Positions 49,064 to 57,352 of a stretch of DNA of 64,000 nucleotides are shown here, one piece after another (position 1 is the first letter of the stretch; every line of letters starts with the position of its first letter). The position numbers were made by a program, and so were the translations under genes. The stretch is from Candidatus Thiodiazotropha endoloripes (lineage in GTDB: Bacteria > Pseudomonadota > Gammaproteobacteria > Chromatiales > Chromatiaceae). The notes beneath the pieces were generated by a model. The model ran no database searches, had not been told where the DNA came from, and saw nothing but the letters and a program-made list of their open reading frames with translations. The stretch lies in the NCBI GenBank assembly GCA_001709035.1, contig LVKA01000008.1:868001-932000 (forward strand), given 5' to 3'.

Positions 49064-50134
49064 ATGTCGGAACCTCGTATGCCGATTGAGAGTGGCGTCC
49101 CGGAGATGGAGCCCTACTTGCACCCCGTCCTGAAGAAGAACTATGGCGAATGGGCCTGGCATGAGCGCCTGCGTCCTGGTGTCCTTCGTCACGTTGCCAA
49201 GAGTGGTGACAGTATCTGGACAGTGCGTGCCGGTACTCAGCGTCAGATGGACCTCTACACCATTCGTAAGTTGATGGATATTGCTGATGAGTTTGCTGAA
49301 GGCTACGTCCGCTTCACCATCCGTTCCAATATCGAGTACATGGTCGGTGATGAATCCAAGGTTCAACCACTGATCGACAAGCTGAATGCGGAAGGTTTTC
49401 CGATCGGTGGTACCGGTCCTTCGGTCTCCATGATCTCTCACACCCAGGGTTGGTTGCACTGCGACATCCCGGGTACCGACGCATCCGGTGCTGTTAAAGC
49501 ACTGATGGATGACCTCTACGACGATTTCGTAAAGGAAGAGATGCCCAACCGTGTACGTATCACCACCTCTTGCTGCCAGATCAACTGTGGTGGCCAGGGC
49601 GATATCGCAATCAACATCCAGCACACCAAGCCGCCTAAGATTGACCACAGCCAGGTGGCCAATGTTTGTGAGCGTCCTTCGGTTGTTGCTCGTTGTCCGG
49701 TTGCTGCGATCCGTCCTGCAATGGTTAACGGTAAGCCTTCTCTGGAAGTCGACGAAAAGAAATGTATCTGCTGTGGCGCCTGCTTTCCGCCATGTCCGCC
49801 GATGCAGATCAACGATCCAGAGCACTCCAAGTTCGCAATCTGGGTGGGTGGTAAGAACTCCAATGCCCGTTCCAAGCCGACCTTCCATAAACTGGTTGCT
49901 GCCGGTGTACCGAACAACCCCCCACGTTGGCCGGAGGTTTCCACCGTCGTCAAGCAGATCCTCAGCGCTTATAAAGAAGACGCCAAGGATTGGGAGCGCA
50001 TCGGTGAGTGGGCTGATCGTATCGGTTGGCCGAAATTCTTCGAAAAGACCGGTCTGCCTTTCACCAAGTATCACATCGATAACTGGCGTGGTGGTCGTAG
50101 CAACCTGAATGCCTCTGCTCACATCCGTTTCTAA
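49064..50134 (+). CDS. dsrB: Reverse dissimilatory sulfite reductase beta subunit
   Basis: DsrB completes the alpha2beta2 sulfite reductase, 356 residues. TTGGAGG supports the ATG at 49064. Siroheme-cluster cysteines are visible in 'TTSCCQINCGGQGDIAINIQ', and the ferredoxin segment in 'CICCGACFPPCPPMQI' and 'VARCPVAAIRP'. The N-terminal 'GVPEMEPYLHPVLKKNYGEW' and C-terminal 'WPKFFEKTGLPFTKYHIDNW' are typical. Together with DsrA it holds siroheme that DsrN amidates. The 101-base gap from dsrA contains the hairpin described separately. Confidence 0.97.
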   Translation: MSEPRMPIESGVPEMEPYLHPVLKKNYGEWAWHERLRPGVLRHVAKSGDSIWTVRAGTQRQMDLYTIRKLMDIADEFAEGYVRFTIRSNIEYMVGDESKVQPLIDKLNAEGFPIGGTGPSVSMISHTQGWLHCDIPGTDASGAVKALMDDLYDDFVKEEMPNRVRITTSCCQINCGGQGDIAINIQHTKPPKIDHSQVANVCERPSVVARCPVAAIRPAMVNGKPSLEVDEKKCICCGACFPPCPPMQINDPEHSKFAIWVGGKNSNARSKPTFHKLVAAGVPNNPPRWPEVSTVVKQILSAYKEDAKDWERIGEWADRIGWPKFFEKTGLPFTKYHIDNWRGGRSNLNASAHIRF

Positions 50135-50178
50135 TAACGGTTGCAGTTGTATAGGCGATTAACAGGAAGGTCATACTG

Positions 50179-50571
50179 ATGAAATTTGCGATTCAGGTAA
50201 ACGAAGGTCCGTACCAACATCAGGCTACGGACTCAGCGTACCAGTTCACCAAAGCCGCGCTGGAAGGCGGGCACGAAGTGATGCGTGTCTTTTTCTATCA
50301 CGACGGTGTGAATAACGGTACCAAACTAACAACCCCGCCACAGGACGATCGTAATATCGTCAACCGGTGGTCGGAACTGGCGAAAAAATACGATCTCGAC
50401 ATGGTTGTCTGCGTGGCAGCAGCCCAGCGTCGAGGCATCGTTGATGAAGGCGAGATGCAGCGTAACGGAAAGGACGCTGAAAATATCGCTGACAATTTTC
50501 GTATCTCCGGTCTCGGGCAACTGGTCGAAGCGGGCATTCAGTCCGAACGACTGGTGGTTTTCGGTGATTAA
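50179..50571 (+). CDS. dsrE: Sulfur relay protein DsrE
   Basis: This subunit of the hexameric DsrE2F2H2 sulfurtransferase passes sulfur to DsrC; 130 residues. The active-site cysteine is C78 in 'DMVVCVAAAQRRGI', the same number as in A. vinosum DsrE. The N-terminus 'MKFAIQVNEGPYQHQATDSA' is typical of the DsrE/TusD family. Presence of dsrEFH separates sulfur oxidisers from sulfate reducers. It is 44 bases after dsrB and 16 bases before dsrF. Confidence 0.96.
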   Translation: MKFAIQVNEGPYQHQATDSAYQFTKAALEGGHEVMRVFFYHDGVNNGTKLTTPPQDDRNIVNRWSELAKKYDLDMVVCVAAAQRRGIVDEGEMQRNGKDAENIADNFRISGLGQLVEAGIQSERLVVFGD

Positions 50572-50587
50572 AGCATAGAGGTTGATC

Positions 50588-50998
50588 ATGTCTGAGCAGA
50601 TAAAAAAATTCATGTACCTCAACCGCCGTGCACCCTATGGCACCATCTACGCCTGGGAGTCACTGGAAGTTGTGTTGATCGGGGCAGCGTTTGACCAGGA
50701 TGTAAGTTTGGCTTTCCTGGATGATGGTGTGTTTCAGTTGGTTAAGGGGCAGGACACCGCTGAGGTGGATATGAAGAATTTCTCCCCCACCTATCAGGCA
50801 CTGGGTGACTACGATGTGACCAAGCTTTTCGTCGAGAAAGAGTCTCTGGAAGAGCGTGGTTTAACGCTCGATGATCTGATGCCGCTCACCTATGAGGACG
50901 AAGACGATGATTGGGCCGAGAAGGATTCAATCAAAGTTGTGAGTCGTGCTGAACTGGCTGACATCATGGAAGAACAAGATGTCATGTTTAGCTTCTAA
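50588..50998 (+). CDS. dsrF: Sulfur relay protein DsrF
   Basis: This second subunit of the DsrEFH complex has 136 residues and is related to TusC. The ATG at 50588 has AGAGG six bases upstream. Family text is 'KKFMYLNRRAPYGTIYAWES', 'GAAFDQDVSLAFLDDGVFQL', 'DVTKLFVEKESLEERGL'. It lacks the DsrE-type active-site cysteine, as usual. It is structural in the heterohexamer. It lies between dsrE and dsrH with short gaps. Confidence 0.95.
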   Translation: MSEQIKKFMYLNRRAPYGTIYAWESLEVVLIGAAFDQDVSLAFLDDGVFQLVKGQDTAEVDMKNFSPTYQALGDYDVTKLFVEKESLEERGLTLDDLMPLTYEDEDDDWAEKDSIKVVSRAELADIMEEQDVMFSF

Positions 50999-51013
50999 TC
51001 CGGAGTATTGAAT

Positions 51014-51319
51014 ATGAGCACGCTACACACAGTCAATAAATCACCCTTCGAGAAGTCTTCCATGGACAGCTGTCTGGCCTACGCCAAACAGGGCAGCGCC
51101 GTGCTGATGTATGAAGATGGTATCTATGGTGCGATCAAGGGCACAGCGATTGCTGACAAGATTGCTGCGGCAAGCGGTGTCAGCTTCTATGTGCTGGGCC
51201 CCGACCTGAAAGCGCGCGGTGTCGCTGAAGACAAGGTCGTTGATGGTATCGAAATCGTGGACTATCCCAAGTTTGTCGCCCTCGCGGCTGAGAACGACAA
51301 AGTACAGGCTTGGGTCTGA
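51014..51319 (+). CDS. dsrH: Sulfur relay protein DsrH
   Basis: This third subunit of DsrEFH, related to TusB, has 101 residues. CGGAG eight bases upstream supports the ATG at 51014. The conserved cysteine is C20 ('SSMDSCLAYAKQGSAVLMYE'), matching the usual DsrH position. The C-terminus 'IEIVDYPKFVALAAENDKVQ' is typical. It completes the relay that loads DsrC, encoded 43 bases downstream. Confidence 0.95.
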   Translation: MSTLHTVNKSPFEKSSMDSCLAYAKQGSAVLMYEDGIYGAIKGTAIADKIAAASGVSFYVLGPDLKARGVAEDKVVDGIEIVDYPKFVALAAENDKVQAWV

Positions 51320-51362
51320 TTAGTTTACTGAACAACTCTGTAACGTAATTTGGAGAGAAAAT

Positions 51363-51695
51363 ATGGCTATCGAAGCAAACGGTAAGACCTTCGAAACTGA
51401 TGAAGAGGGTTACCTGACCAACTTGGGCGAATGGGAGCCTGCTGTTGCTGAAGTTATGGCGGCAGAGGATGACCTCGAGCTGACCAGTGAGCATTGGGAG
51501 ATCATCAACTTCCTGCGTGAGTACTATGAAGAGTACCAGATTGCTCCTGCCGTTCGCGTTCTGACCAAGGCTGTTGGTAAGAAACTGGGTAAGGAGAAAG
51601 GCAACTCTAAATATCTGTATGCCCTTTTCCCATATGGTCCTGGTAAGCAGGCTTGCCGTTTCGCCGGTCTGCCTAAGCCTACTGGCTGTATCTAA
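51363..51695 (+). CDS. dsrC: Sulfur carrier protein DsrC
   Basis: DsrC accepts sulfur from DsrE and presents it to DsrAB; its oxidised form is linked to the DsrMKJOP complex. It has 110 residues. The flexible C-terminal arm keeps both redox cysteines, C98 and C109 (ACRFAGLPKPTGCI), the penultimate Cys being diagnostic. The body matches the family ('ETDEEGYLTNLGEWEPAVAE', 'TSEHWEIINFLREYYEEYQI'). A hairpin with a GCGA loop follows the gene. A paralogue with no cysteines is encoded at 45163-45507. Confidence 0.97.
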   Translation: MAIEANGKTFETDEEGYLTNLGEWEPAVAEVMAAEDDLELTSEHWEIINFLREYYEEYQIAPAVRVLTKAVGKKLGKEKGNSKYLYALFPYGPGKQACRFAGLPKPTGCI

Positions 51696-51710
51696 GAGAC
51701 CTATACACTA

Positions 51711-51738
51711 GGCGGGTGAATGGCGACATTCATCCGCC
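51711..51738 (+). promoter_or_regulatory. Hairpin with GNRA tetraloop after dsrC
   Basis: GGCGGGTGAATG and CATTCATCCGCC pair over 12 bp (one G-U) around the loop GCGA, a stable GNRA tetraloop. It begins 15 bases after the dsrC stop and has no T-run. It may protect the 3' end of a processed dsrC message, which would raise DsrC over the downstream membrane genes; that effect is inference. Confidence 0.65.
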
Positions 51739-51773
51739 GGTGAATCAGACCAACACTAGAGGAACGCAGGAAC

Positions 51774-52496
51774 ATGTCATCTGTCTACGCGTTGCTGTTT
51801 ATCGTAGCGACCATCGTTCTGGTAATTGGCTTGACGAGAAAAATCGTCCAGTATGCCAAGACACCTGCACCACTAAAGATTCCCACGACTCCGGCGCCTG
51901 TGACTCAGACCGGGGTTGTATTCAGACTGTTTCGCGAAGTTGTACTCTTTGAAAGTCTGTTCAAGAGCACTAAGTGGACCTGGATATTTTCCTGGATGTT
52001 CCACATGGGCCTTTTCCTGGTCCTGCTGAGACATGTGCGCTACTTCATCGATCCTGTATGGCTGCCTATCCAGTTGATACAGCCCTTCGGTAAGTATGCT
52101 GCCTTTGCCATGGTGGCAGGTCTGGCGGGTCTGCTGGTTCGACGCATTTTCGTTGACCGGGTTCGCTACATCTCAGCGCCATCCGACTACCTTTGGTTGT
52201 TGATTCTGCTGACGATCGGCATGAGCGGCGCCATGATGACATTTGTCATCCACACCGATGTGGTGGCAGTGAAGCAATTTTTTATCGGATTCTGGACCTT
52301 AAGCGGTGGTGAGCTGCCGATGGATCCGATCCTGTTGATACATTTGACTCTGGTTGCTGTGCTGATGATCTTGCTGCCATTCAGCAAGCTGCTGCATATC
52401 CCCGGGGTCTTCTTCAGCCCAACCCGTAATCAAGTGGACAATCCGCGTGAGCGTCGTCACTTGGTCGAGTGGGCCAGAAAGTTTGAAGAGTCTTAA
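51774..52496 (+). CDS. dsrM: DsrMKJOP complex cytochrome b subunit DsrM
   Basis: This integral membrane cytochrome b of the NarI type has 240 residues. About five hydrophobic segments are seen (near 2-20, 72-90, 105-125, 142-165, 185-205). Histidines in 'MFHMGLFLVLLRHVRYF' and 'LIHLTLVAVLMILLPFSKLLH' are likely haem b ligands. It exchanges electrons between DsrK in the cytoplasm and the quinone pool. The ribosome-binding site is AGGAAC-type before the ATG. It is followed by dsrK with a 28-base gap. Confidence 0.93.
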   Translation: MSSVYALLFIVATIVLVIGLTRKIVQYAKTPAPLKIPTTPAPVTQTGVVFRLFREVVLFESLFKSTKWTWIFSWMFHMGLFLVLLRHVRYFIDPVWLPIQLIQPFGKYAAFAMVAGLAGLLVRRIFVDRVRYISAPSDYLWLLILLTIGMSGAMMTFVIHTDVVAVKQFFIGFWTLSGGELPMDPILLIHLTLVAVLMILLPFSKLLHIPGVFFSPTRNQVDNPRERRHLVEWARKFEES

Positions 52497-52524
52497 GTCC
52501 ACGCTTGGCCGATGAGGATTACTA

Positions 52525-54063
52525 ATGGCTGGAGCTGAATTCGAAACACCGGAACTGAGTGAACACATCGAAGTTCCTGAATTGGTCGAAGGTACCATGG
52601 AGCATATCACTTGCTTTGTGGCCAAACCTGAACATCAGACAGATTTGGGATTTCCCGGTGAGAAAGTAGAGAACTGGAAAGAGGTCGCTATCGACAAGAT
52701 GGGCGATCTGCTGAGCCGCTATCGCTCATTCCAGGTTTTCATGGATGCCTGTGTGAAATGTGGTTCCTGTACGGATAAATGCCACTATTTTCTCGGTACC
52801 CAGGATCCCAAGAATATGCCTGTGGGTCGTCAGGACCTGCTGCGTAAAGTCTATCGTCGCTACTTCACCTTCGCCGGAAAGTACTTTCCGAAACTTGTCG
52901 GCGCTGTCGATTTGAGCGAAGAGATCATCGACGATTGGTACAGCTATTTTCACCAGTGTTCACAATGCCGACGTTGCTCAGTGTTCTGTCCATATGGCAT
53001 CGATACTGCCGAGATCTCCATGGCTGCCAGAGAGATTCTCGATTCCATCGGTGTCGGTCAGAAGTACTGTAACGAGATCATCGGTAAGGTACACAAGATC
53101 GGTAACAACCTGGGCCTGCCCGGACCTGCTATCCTCGACACCCTTGAAGGTTTGGAGGAAGATGTTTACGAAGAGGATGAAGTCGCCGTTAAATATCCGC
53201 TTGATGTGAAAGGCGCCGACATTCTTCTGGTTACCCCTTCAGCTGACTTCTTTGCCGAGCCCCATGTGGATGGCTTGATTGGTTACGGAAAGGTCTTCCA
53301 TGAAGCCGGTGTCAGCTGGACATTGAGCACCAAAGCTTCAGAAGCCGGTAACTTCGGCATGTTCATCGGCAGCTATGAAAATATGCGCCGGGTATCGCTG
53401 AGAATCCGTGAAGCGGCTTTGGAGCTTGGTGTTAAACGCATCGTCTTTGGTGAGTGTGGTCACGCCTGGCGTATCGCCTACAGTTTCCTCAACACCCTGG
53501 CGGGTCCCTTCGATTTCCTCGATCCGGACTATCCGGTACCACAGCATATCTGTGAGTTCACCCTGAATGAGATCGAAAAGGGTACCCTGGAGTTCGACAA
53601 GTCTGAAAATGATGACATGTCGATCACCTTCCATGATTCATGCAACGTGGCCCGTGCTTCCCGTATGGGCGACACACCGGGCGGCCAGTTTGAGATTCCC
53701 CGTAAAGTCATCAAGGCAGTCGTCAACAACTACCACGACATGGAGTGGGACACCATCCATGAGCGCACCTTCTGCTGCGGCGGTGGTGGTGGTCTGCTGA
53801 CCGATGATTTGATGGAAGTGCGCGTCAAAGGGGCGAAGCCTCGGATGAGCGCCTTCAAAAATGTCATGGAAGAGAAAGGTGTTACCCATTTGGCTGCGAT
53901 TTGCGCCATCTGCAAGAGTCAGTTCACCAAGGTATTACCTTACTACGGTATGGATATGTTTCAGGTCGTCAGTGTTCACCAATTGGTCAGTAATGCCATT
54001 GTGTTGAACAGAAAAACGCCGCCCGAGGAAGCTCCGGGCTATGGCGAAGATGATGATGATTAA
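52525..54063 (+). CDS. dsrK: DsrMKJOP complex iron-sulfur subunit DsrK (HdrD-like)
   Basis: This is a cytoplasmic catalytic subunit of 512 residues, similar to heterodisulfide reductase HdrD, that is expected to oxidise reduced DsrC. Two [4Fe-4S] motifs are at C76, C79, C82, C86 ('DACVKCGSCTDKCHYF') and C145, C148, C151, C155 ('QCSQCRRCSVFCPYG'). The C-terminal part carries CCG-type motifs for a special catalytic cluster: 'FGECGHAWRI', 'HDSCNVARASR' and 'FCCGGGGGLLTDD', plus 'CAICKSQF'. Acidic residues end the protein. It is the usual partner of DsrM in the same operon. Confidence 0.95.
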   Translation: MAGAEFETPELSEHIEVPELVEGTMEHITCFVAKPEHQTDLGFPGEKVENWKEVAIDKMGDLLSRYRSFQVFMDACVKCGSCTDKCHYFLGTQDPKNMPVGRQDLLRKVYRRYFTFAGKYFPKLVGAVDLSEEIIDDWYSYFHQCSQCRRCSVFCPYGIDTAEISMAAREILDSIGVGQKYCNEIIGKVHKIGNNLGLPGPAILDTLEGLEEDVYEEDEVAVKYPLDVKGADILLVTPSADFFAEPHVDGLIGYGKVFHEAGVSWTLSTKASEAGNFGMFIGSYENMRRVSLRIREAALELGVKRIVFGECGHAWRIAYSFLNTLAGPFDFLDPDYPVPQHICEFTLNEIEKGTLEFDKSENDDMSITFHDSCNVARASRMGDTPGGQFEIPRKVIKAVVNNYHDMEWDTIHERTFCCGGGGGLLTDDLMEVRVKGAKPRMSAFKNVMEEKGVTHLAAICAICKSQFTKVLPYYGMDMFQVVSVHQLVSNAIVLNRKTPPEEAPGYGEDDDD

Positions 54064-54142
54064 AGATACGATTAACTAGCGCAACATAGATTCCTACCCT
54101 GTGTAGGGCACGACCAAGATAAGTTCTATAAGGAGACTGAAT

Positions 54143-56089
54143 ATGGCAACTCCTAGCGAAGAGATGAAAGAAGACGTTACTTGGCGTCGTTTTGAAGACG
54201 GCGACAATGAGTGGGATGATTGGGGTGATAAGATCTTCCAGGAAGATACATCCTACAAGTGCCCTACCTATATCAACCGTACGCCTCCCTGTCAGGGTGG
54301 CTGTCCGTCTGGTCACGACATCCGTGGCTGGCTGGCGATCGTACGTGAGCAGGAAAAACCTTCCGAAGGTATGGAGTGGGAACAGTATGCGTTCGAGCGT
54401 GCTGTCGAGGCCAACCCTTTTCCTTCCATGATGGGCCGTGTCTGTCCGGCACCCTGTCAGGATGGCTGTAACCGTAACGAGGTTGAAGACTTCGTCGGCA
54501 TCAACTCGGTTGAGCAGTACATCGGTGATACCGCCATCGAGAAAGGTTTCAAATTTACCCCTGGCGCCGATACCGGTAAAAAAGTCGCGGTAATCGGTGG
54601 TGGACCGGCTGGTATGGCTGCTGCCTTCCAGCTGCGTAAAATGGGTCACGGGGTTACCGTATTTGAAAAAGATCCTGAACTTGGCGGTATGATGCGTTAC
54701 GGCATCCCCAACTATCGTATTCCGCGCGATAAGCTGCAGGCTGAGATTCAGCGTATTTTGGATATGGGCGTAGAGACCCGTACCGGCGTCAAAATCGGTT
54801 CCGATGTTCCGGTTGCTGATCTCGAAAAAGAGTACGATGCCATTCTTTGGGCACTGGGTTGCCAGAATGGTCGTGATCTGCCGGTTGATGGCTGGGTCGG
54901 TACACCAAACTGTGTCTCAGGTGTCGCCTTCCTCAAGGCCTTCAACGAGGGTCGCATGAAGGTCACTGCGAAGAACGTGGTCTGTATCGGTGGTGGTGAT
55001 ACCTCCATCGACGTAATTTCAGTCGCCCGACGTCTCGGCACCAATGACGCGGCTGGTAAACCTGAAGATGTGGTTCTCGATATCACGATGAATCAGGATG
55101 ATGCACTGGCCGATGGGGCAGCACCTGCCAACGCCACATTGACCTCTCTGTTCACCAAGGACAAGATGTTTGCTGCACAGCACGAGATTCACGATGCACT
55201 GCATGAAGGCTGTGAGATTCTGGATGGTGTGATGCCTCTGGAAGTGATTCTCGGTGCTGACGGTCGTGCGACCGGACTGAAGGTTTGTGATTGTACAATG
55301 GACGGTATGACCCCGGTTCCAACTGAAGGTACCGAACGTGTACTGGAAGCTGACCTGATCGTATCCGCGATTGGCCAGAGTGCCGATATGGATGGCCTGG
55401 AAGATATGGCCAATGATCGTAACCTGATCGATGCGGACAAGTTCTATCAGGTACCCGGTAAAGAGGGTCACTTCGTCGCTGGTGATATCGTTCGTCCTCA
55501 TCTGCTGACCACCGCGATTGGTCAGGCATCCATTGCCTGCGAAAGCATCGATGCCTATATGACTAAGAAAACGATGGCCAAGCGTCCCAAGGTAGATGTA
55601 CACCACTTCGACCTGCTGGATAAGCTGAAAGAGGCCGATATGGCGCCCGAAGCCTTCGATAAGAATGAAGGTGATCTGCGTGGTACCAACTCTGCGAAAT
55701 TTGCTGTCCACAACTATGAGGATCGTTCCCGTCAGGAGGTTATTCCTGCCAACGATCTGTTCCTCGGCCACTTCGAATTCACACCGCGTCTGCTGCGTTC
55801 AGAAGATGTTCCTACCGCTGATGAAGTATTACACCACTTCAAAGAGCGTATGAATGGTCTTAACCAGGAACAGGTGCAGGAAGAGGCCAAACGCTGCATG
55901 AGCTGCGGCATGTGTTTCGAGTGTGACAACTGTGTGGTTTTCTGTCCTCAGGATGCGGTATTCCGTGTCAAGCGCAATGAGACCACCACGGGACGCTATG
56001 TGGACACAGACTACAACAAGTGTATCGGTTGTCATGTTTGTACCGATGTCTGCCCAACTGGTTATATCCAAATGGGGTTAGGTGAATAG
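54143..56089 (+). CDS. dsrL: DsrL, iron-sulfur flavoprotein NAD(P)H oxidoreductase
   Basis: DsrL is a 648-residue flavoprotein of the glutamate-synthase small-subunit family, essential for sulfur oxidation in A. vinosum, where it is the electron acceptor for rDsrAB. AAGGAG precedes the ATG. The N-terminal cluster motif is in 'TPPCQGGCPSGHDIRGWLAI' with 'CPAPCQDGCNRN'. The FAD loop 'VAVIGGGPAGMAAAFQLRKM' is near residue 150 and the NAD(P) loop 'NVVCIGGGDTSIDVISVARR' near 280. The C-terminus adds two [4Fe-4S] motifs ('CMSCGMCFECDNCVVFCPQD', 'CIGCHVCTDVCPTGY'). It is placed between dsrK and dsrJ, the oxidative-type order. Confidence 0.95.
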   Translation: MATPSEEMKEDVTWRRFEDGDNEWDDWGDKIFQEDTSYKCPTYINRTPPCQGGCPSGHDIRGWLAIVREQEKPSEGMEWEQYAFERAVEANPFPSMMGRVCPAPCQDGCNRNEVEDFVGINSVEQYIGDTAIEKGFKFTPGADTGKKVAVIGGGPAGMAAAFQLRKMGHGVTVFEKDPELGGMMRYGIPNYRIPRDKLQAEIQRILDMGVETRTGVKIGSDVPVADLEKEYDAILWALGCQNGRDLPVDGWVGTPNCVSGVAFLKAFNEGRMKVTAKNVVCIGGGDTSIDVISVARRLGTNDAAGKPEDVVLDITMNQDDALADGAAPANATLTSLFTKDKMFAAQHEIHDALHEGCEILDGVMPLEVILGADGRATGLKVCDCTMDGMTPVPTEGTERVLEADLIVSAIGQSADMDGLEDMANDRNLIDADKFYQVPGKEGHFVAGDIVRPHLLTTAIGQASIACESIDAYMTKKTMAKRPKVDVHHFDLLDKLKEADMAPEAFDKNEGDLRGTNSAKFAVHNYEDRSRQEVIPANDLFLGHFEFTPRLLRSEDVPTADEVLHHFKERMNGLNQEQVQEEAKRCMSCGMCFECDNCVVFCPQDAVFRVKRNETTTGRYVDTDYNKCIGCHVCTDVCPTGYIQMGLGE

Positions 56090-56097
56090 GAGCTGAG

Positions 56098-56574
56098 ATG
56101 CGTAGTTCTCTCATCAGCAACAGGTCTCTCTTGATCCTGCTGGCGGCGCTTTTGGCGCCTGCCATGCAGGTGTTCGCTGAGAGTCGCTTTGTGACCGAAA
56201 ATTCGGAAGCCGCTTCGCTTAAGAGTTGCGTGGCACCAACGGATCAGATGCGCAGGAATCATATGGACTACCTGCAGCATGGCAGAGATGACACCGTACT
56301 GGATGGTATTCGTGGCATCGATTACAGTCTGTCGGAATGCATCGACTGTCATGCTTCGAAGAACCCACAAGGTCAGGCGGTATCTGTAACCGATGAGGGT
56401 CAGTTTTGTCAGGCTTGTCACGAGTATGTTGCGGTGAGCCCTGCCTGTTTTCAGTGCCACAGAACAACGCCCGACACACAGGCCGGAGCTGCCAAATTAG
56501 GACATCATAGTGGTGACTCCGATCCGCATGAAGGCCTTGATATTCAACTGCCAGCTGGGATTCAGAGAGACTGA
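56098..56574 (+). CDS. dsrJ: DsrMKJOP complex triheme cytochrome DsrJ
   Basis: This periplasmic c-type cytochrome has 158 residues and an uncleaved or cleavable signal at about 1-27 (LLILLAALLAPAMQVFA). Three haem-binding motifs are at residues 81-85 (CIDCH), 104-108 (CQACH) and 117-121 (CFQCH). A further Cys at 44 in 'SCVAPTDQMRRNHMDYLQHG' is in the place where DsrJ of A. vinosum has the unusual cysteine haem ligand. The start is eight bases after the dsrL stop with GGAG upstream. It works with DsrO and DsrP on the periplasmic side. Confidence 0.95.
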   Translation: MRSSLISNRSLLILLAALLAPAMQVFAESRFVTENSEAASLKSCVAPTDQMRRNHMDYLQHGRDDTVLDGIRGIDYSLSECIDCHASKNPQGQAVSVTDEGQFCQACHEYVAVSPACFQCHRTTPDTQAGAAKLGHHSGDSDPHEGLDIQLPAGIQRD

Positions 56575-56576
56575 AG

Positions 56577-57329
56577 ATGAGTAATAAGTGTGACCAGCCG
56601 AATATGGATCGCCGCAAGATGATTGGCGGCGCCATTGCTGCAACCGGTGCCATGACCATCGCCCCTGGCGTTATTCTGCATGCTGCTTCTGTCAGTGATG
56701 AGGCTTCTTCAGGAGCCGATGCAAAACATCGTTGGGGCATGTTGATCGACAGTAACAAATGTGCTGACGGTTGTAGTGCCTGTGTCGACGCCTGTAATAC
56801 AGAGCATGGTCTGAAAGGCCATGGCAGACCGGCAACCGACGCCGTCTGGATTCGTCCGGTAAAACTGAAAGACAAGCAGACCGGCCGTGAAAACCGCCTG
56901 GTTATGATGTGTCAGCATTGTGAACATCCACCCTGTGTCGATGTCTGTCCGACCAACGCCTCATTCAAACGTGTCGATGGCATTGTGTTGGTGGATCGCC
57001 ACCGCTGCATCGGTTGTCGTTACTGCATGATGGCCTGTCCCTATAAAGCCAGGTCATTCATCCATGAAGCTCTGACTGAACAGTCGGTCAATGCGCCACG
57101 TGGTAAAGGCTGCGTTGAGTCCTGCACGCTCTGTGTGCATCGTGTCGATGATGGGGTTATGCAGACGGCCTGCCAGGAAGCCTGTGCCGAAGAGGGCCAC
57201 GCCGCCATTCTTTTCGGTGACTTGAATGATCCGAACAGCGAGATCAGCAAGACACTTAAATCCACCAACTCAGTACAGATCCGGGCCGACCTCGAGTTGA
57301 ATACCGGCGTGCGTTATCTCAACCTGTAA
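56577..57329 (+). CDS. dsrO: DsrMKJOP complex periplasmic ferredoxin DsrO
   Basis: This iron-sulfur subunit of 250 residues is exported by the Tat system, since a twin-arginine motif (NMDRRKMIGG, residues 9-18) precedes a hydrophobic stretch. Cysteine groups for about four [4Fe-4S] clusters are present: 'CADGCSACVDACNTEH', 'MMCQHCEHPPCVDVCPTN', 'CIGCRYCMMACPYKA' and 'CTLCVHRVDDGVMQTACQEA'. It overlaps nothing but lies two bases after dsrJ. It is expected to pass electrons between DsrJ and the membrane subunit DsrP. Confidence 0.95.
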   Translation: MSNKCDQPNMDRRKMIGGAIAATGAMTIAPGVILHAASVSDEASSGADAKHRWGMLIDSNKCADGCSACVDACNTEHGLKGHGRPATDAVWIRPVKLKDKQTGRENRLVMMCQHCEHPPCVDVCPTNASFKRVDGIVLVDRHRCIGCRYCMMACPYKARSFIHEALTEQSVNAPRGKGCVESCTLCVHRVDDGVMQTACQEACAEEGHAAILFGDLNDPNSEISKTLKSTNSVQIRADLELNTGVRYLNL

Positions 57330-57352
57330 TCTGAGGGGAGCTAGGATTCAAA

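Noticed and set aside
49025-50122. Long minus-strand open frame (365 codons) opposite dsrB
   Set aside because: It mirrors dsrB almost end to end, its product is low in recognisable structure, and dsrB is certain.
55019-55771. Minus-strand open frame opposite dsrL
   Set aside because: Fully inside dsrL with no ribosome-binding site or family resemblance.
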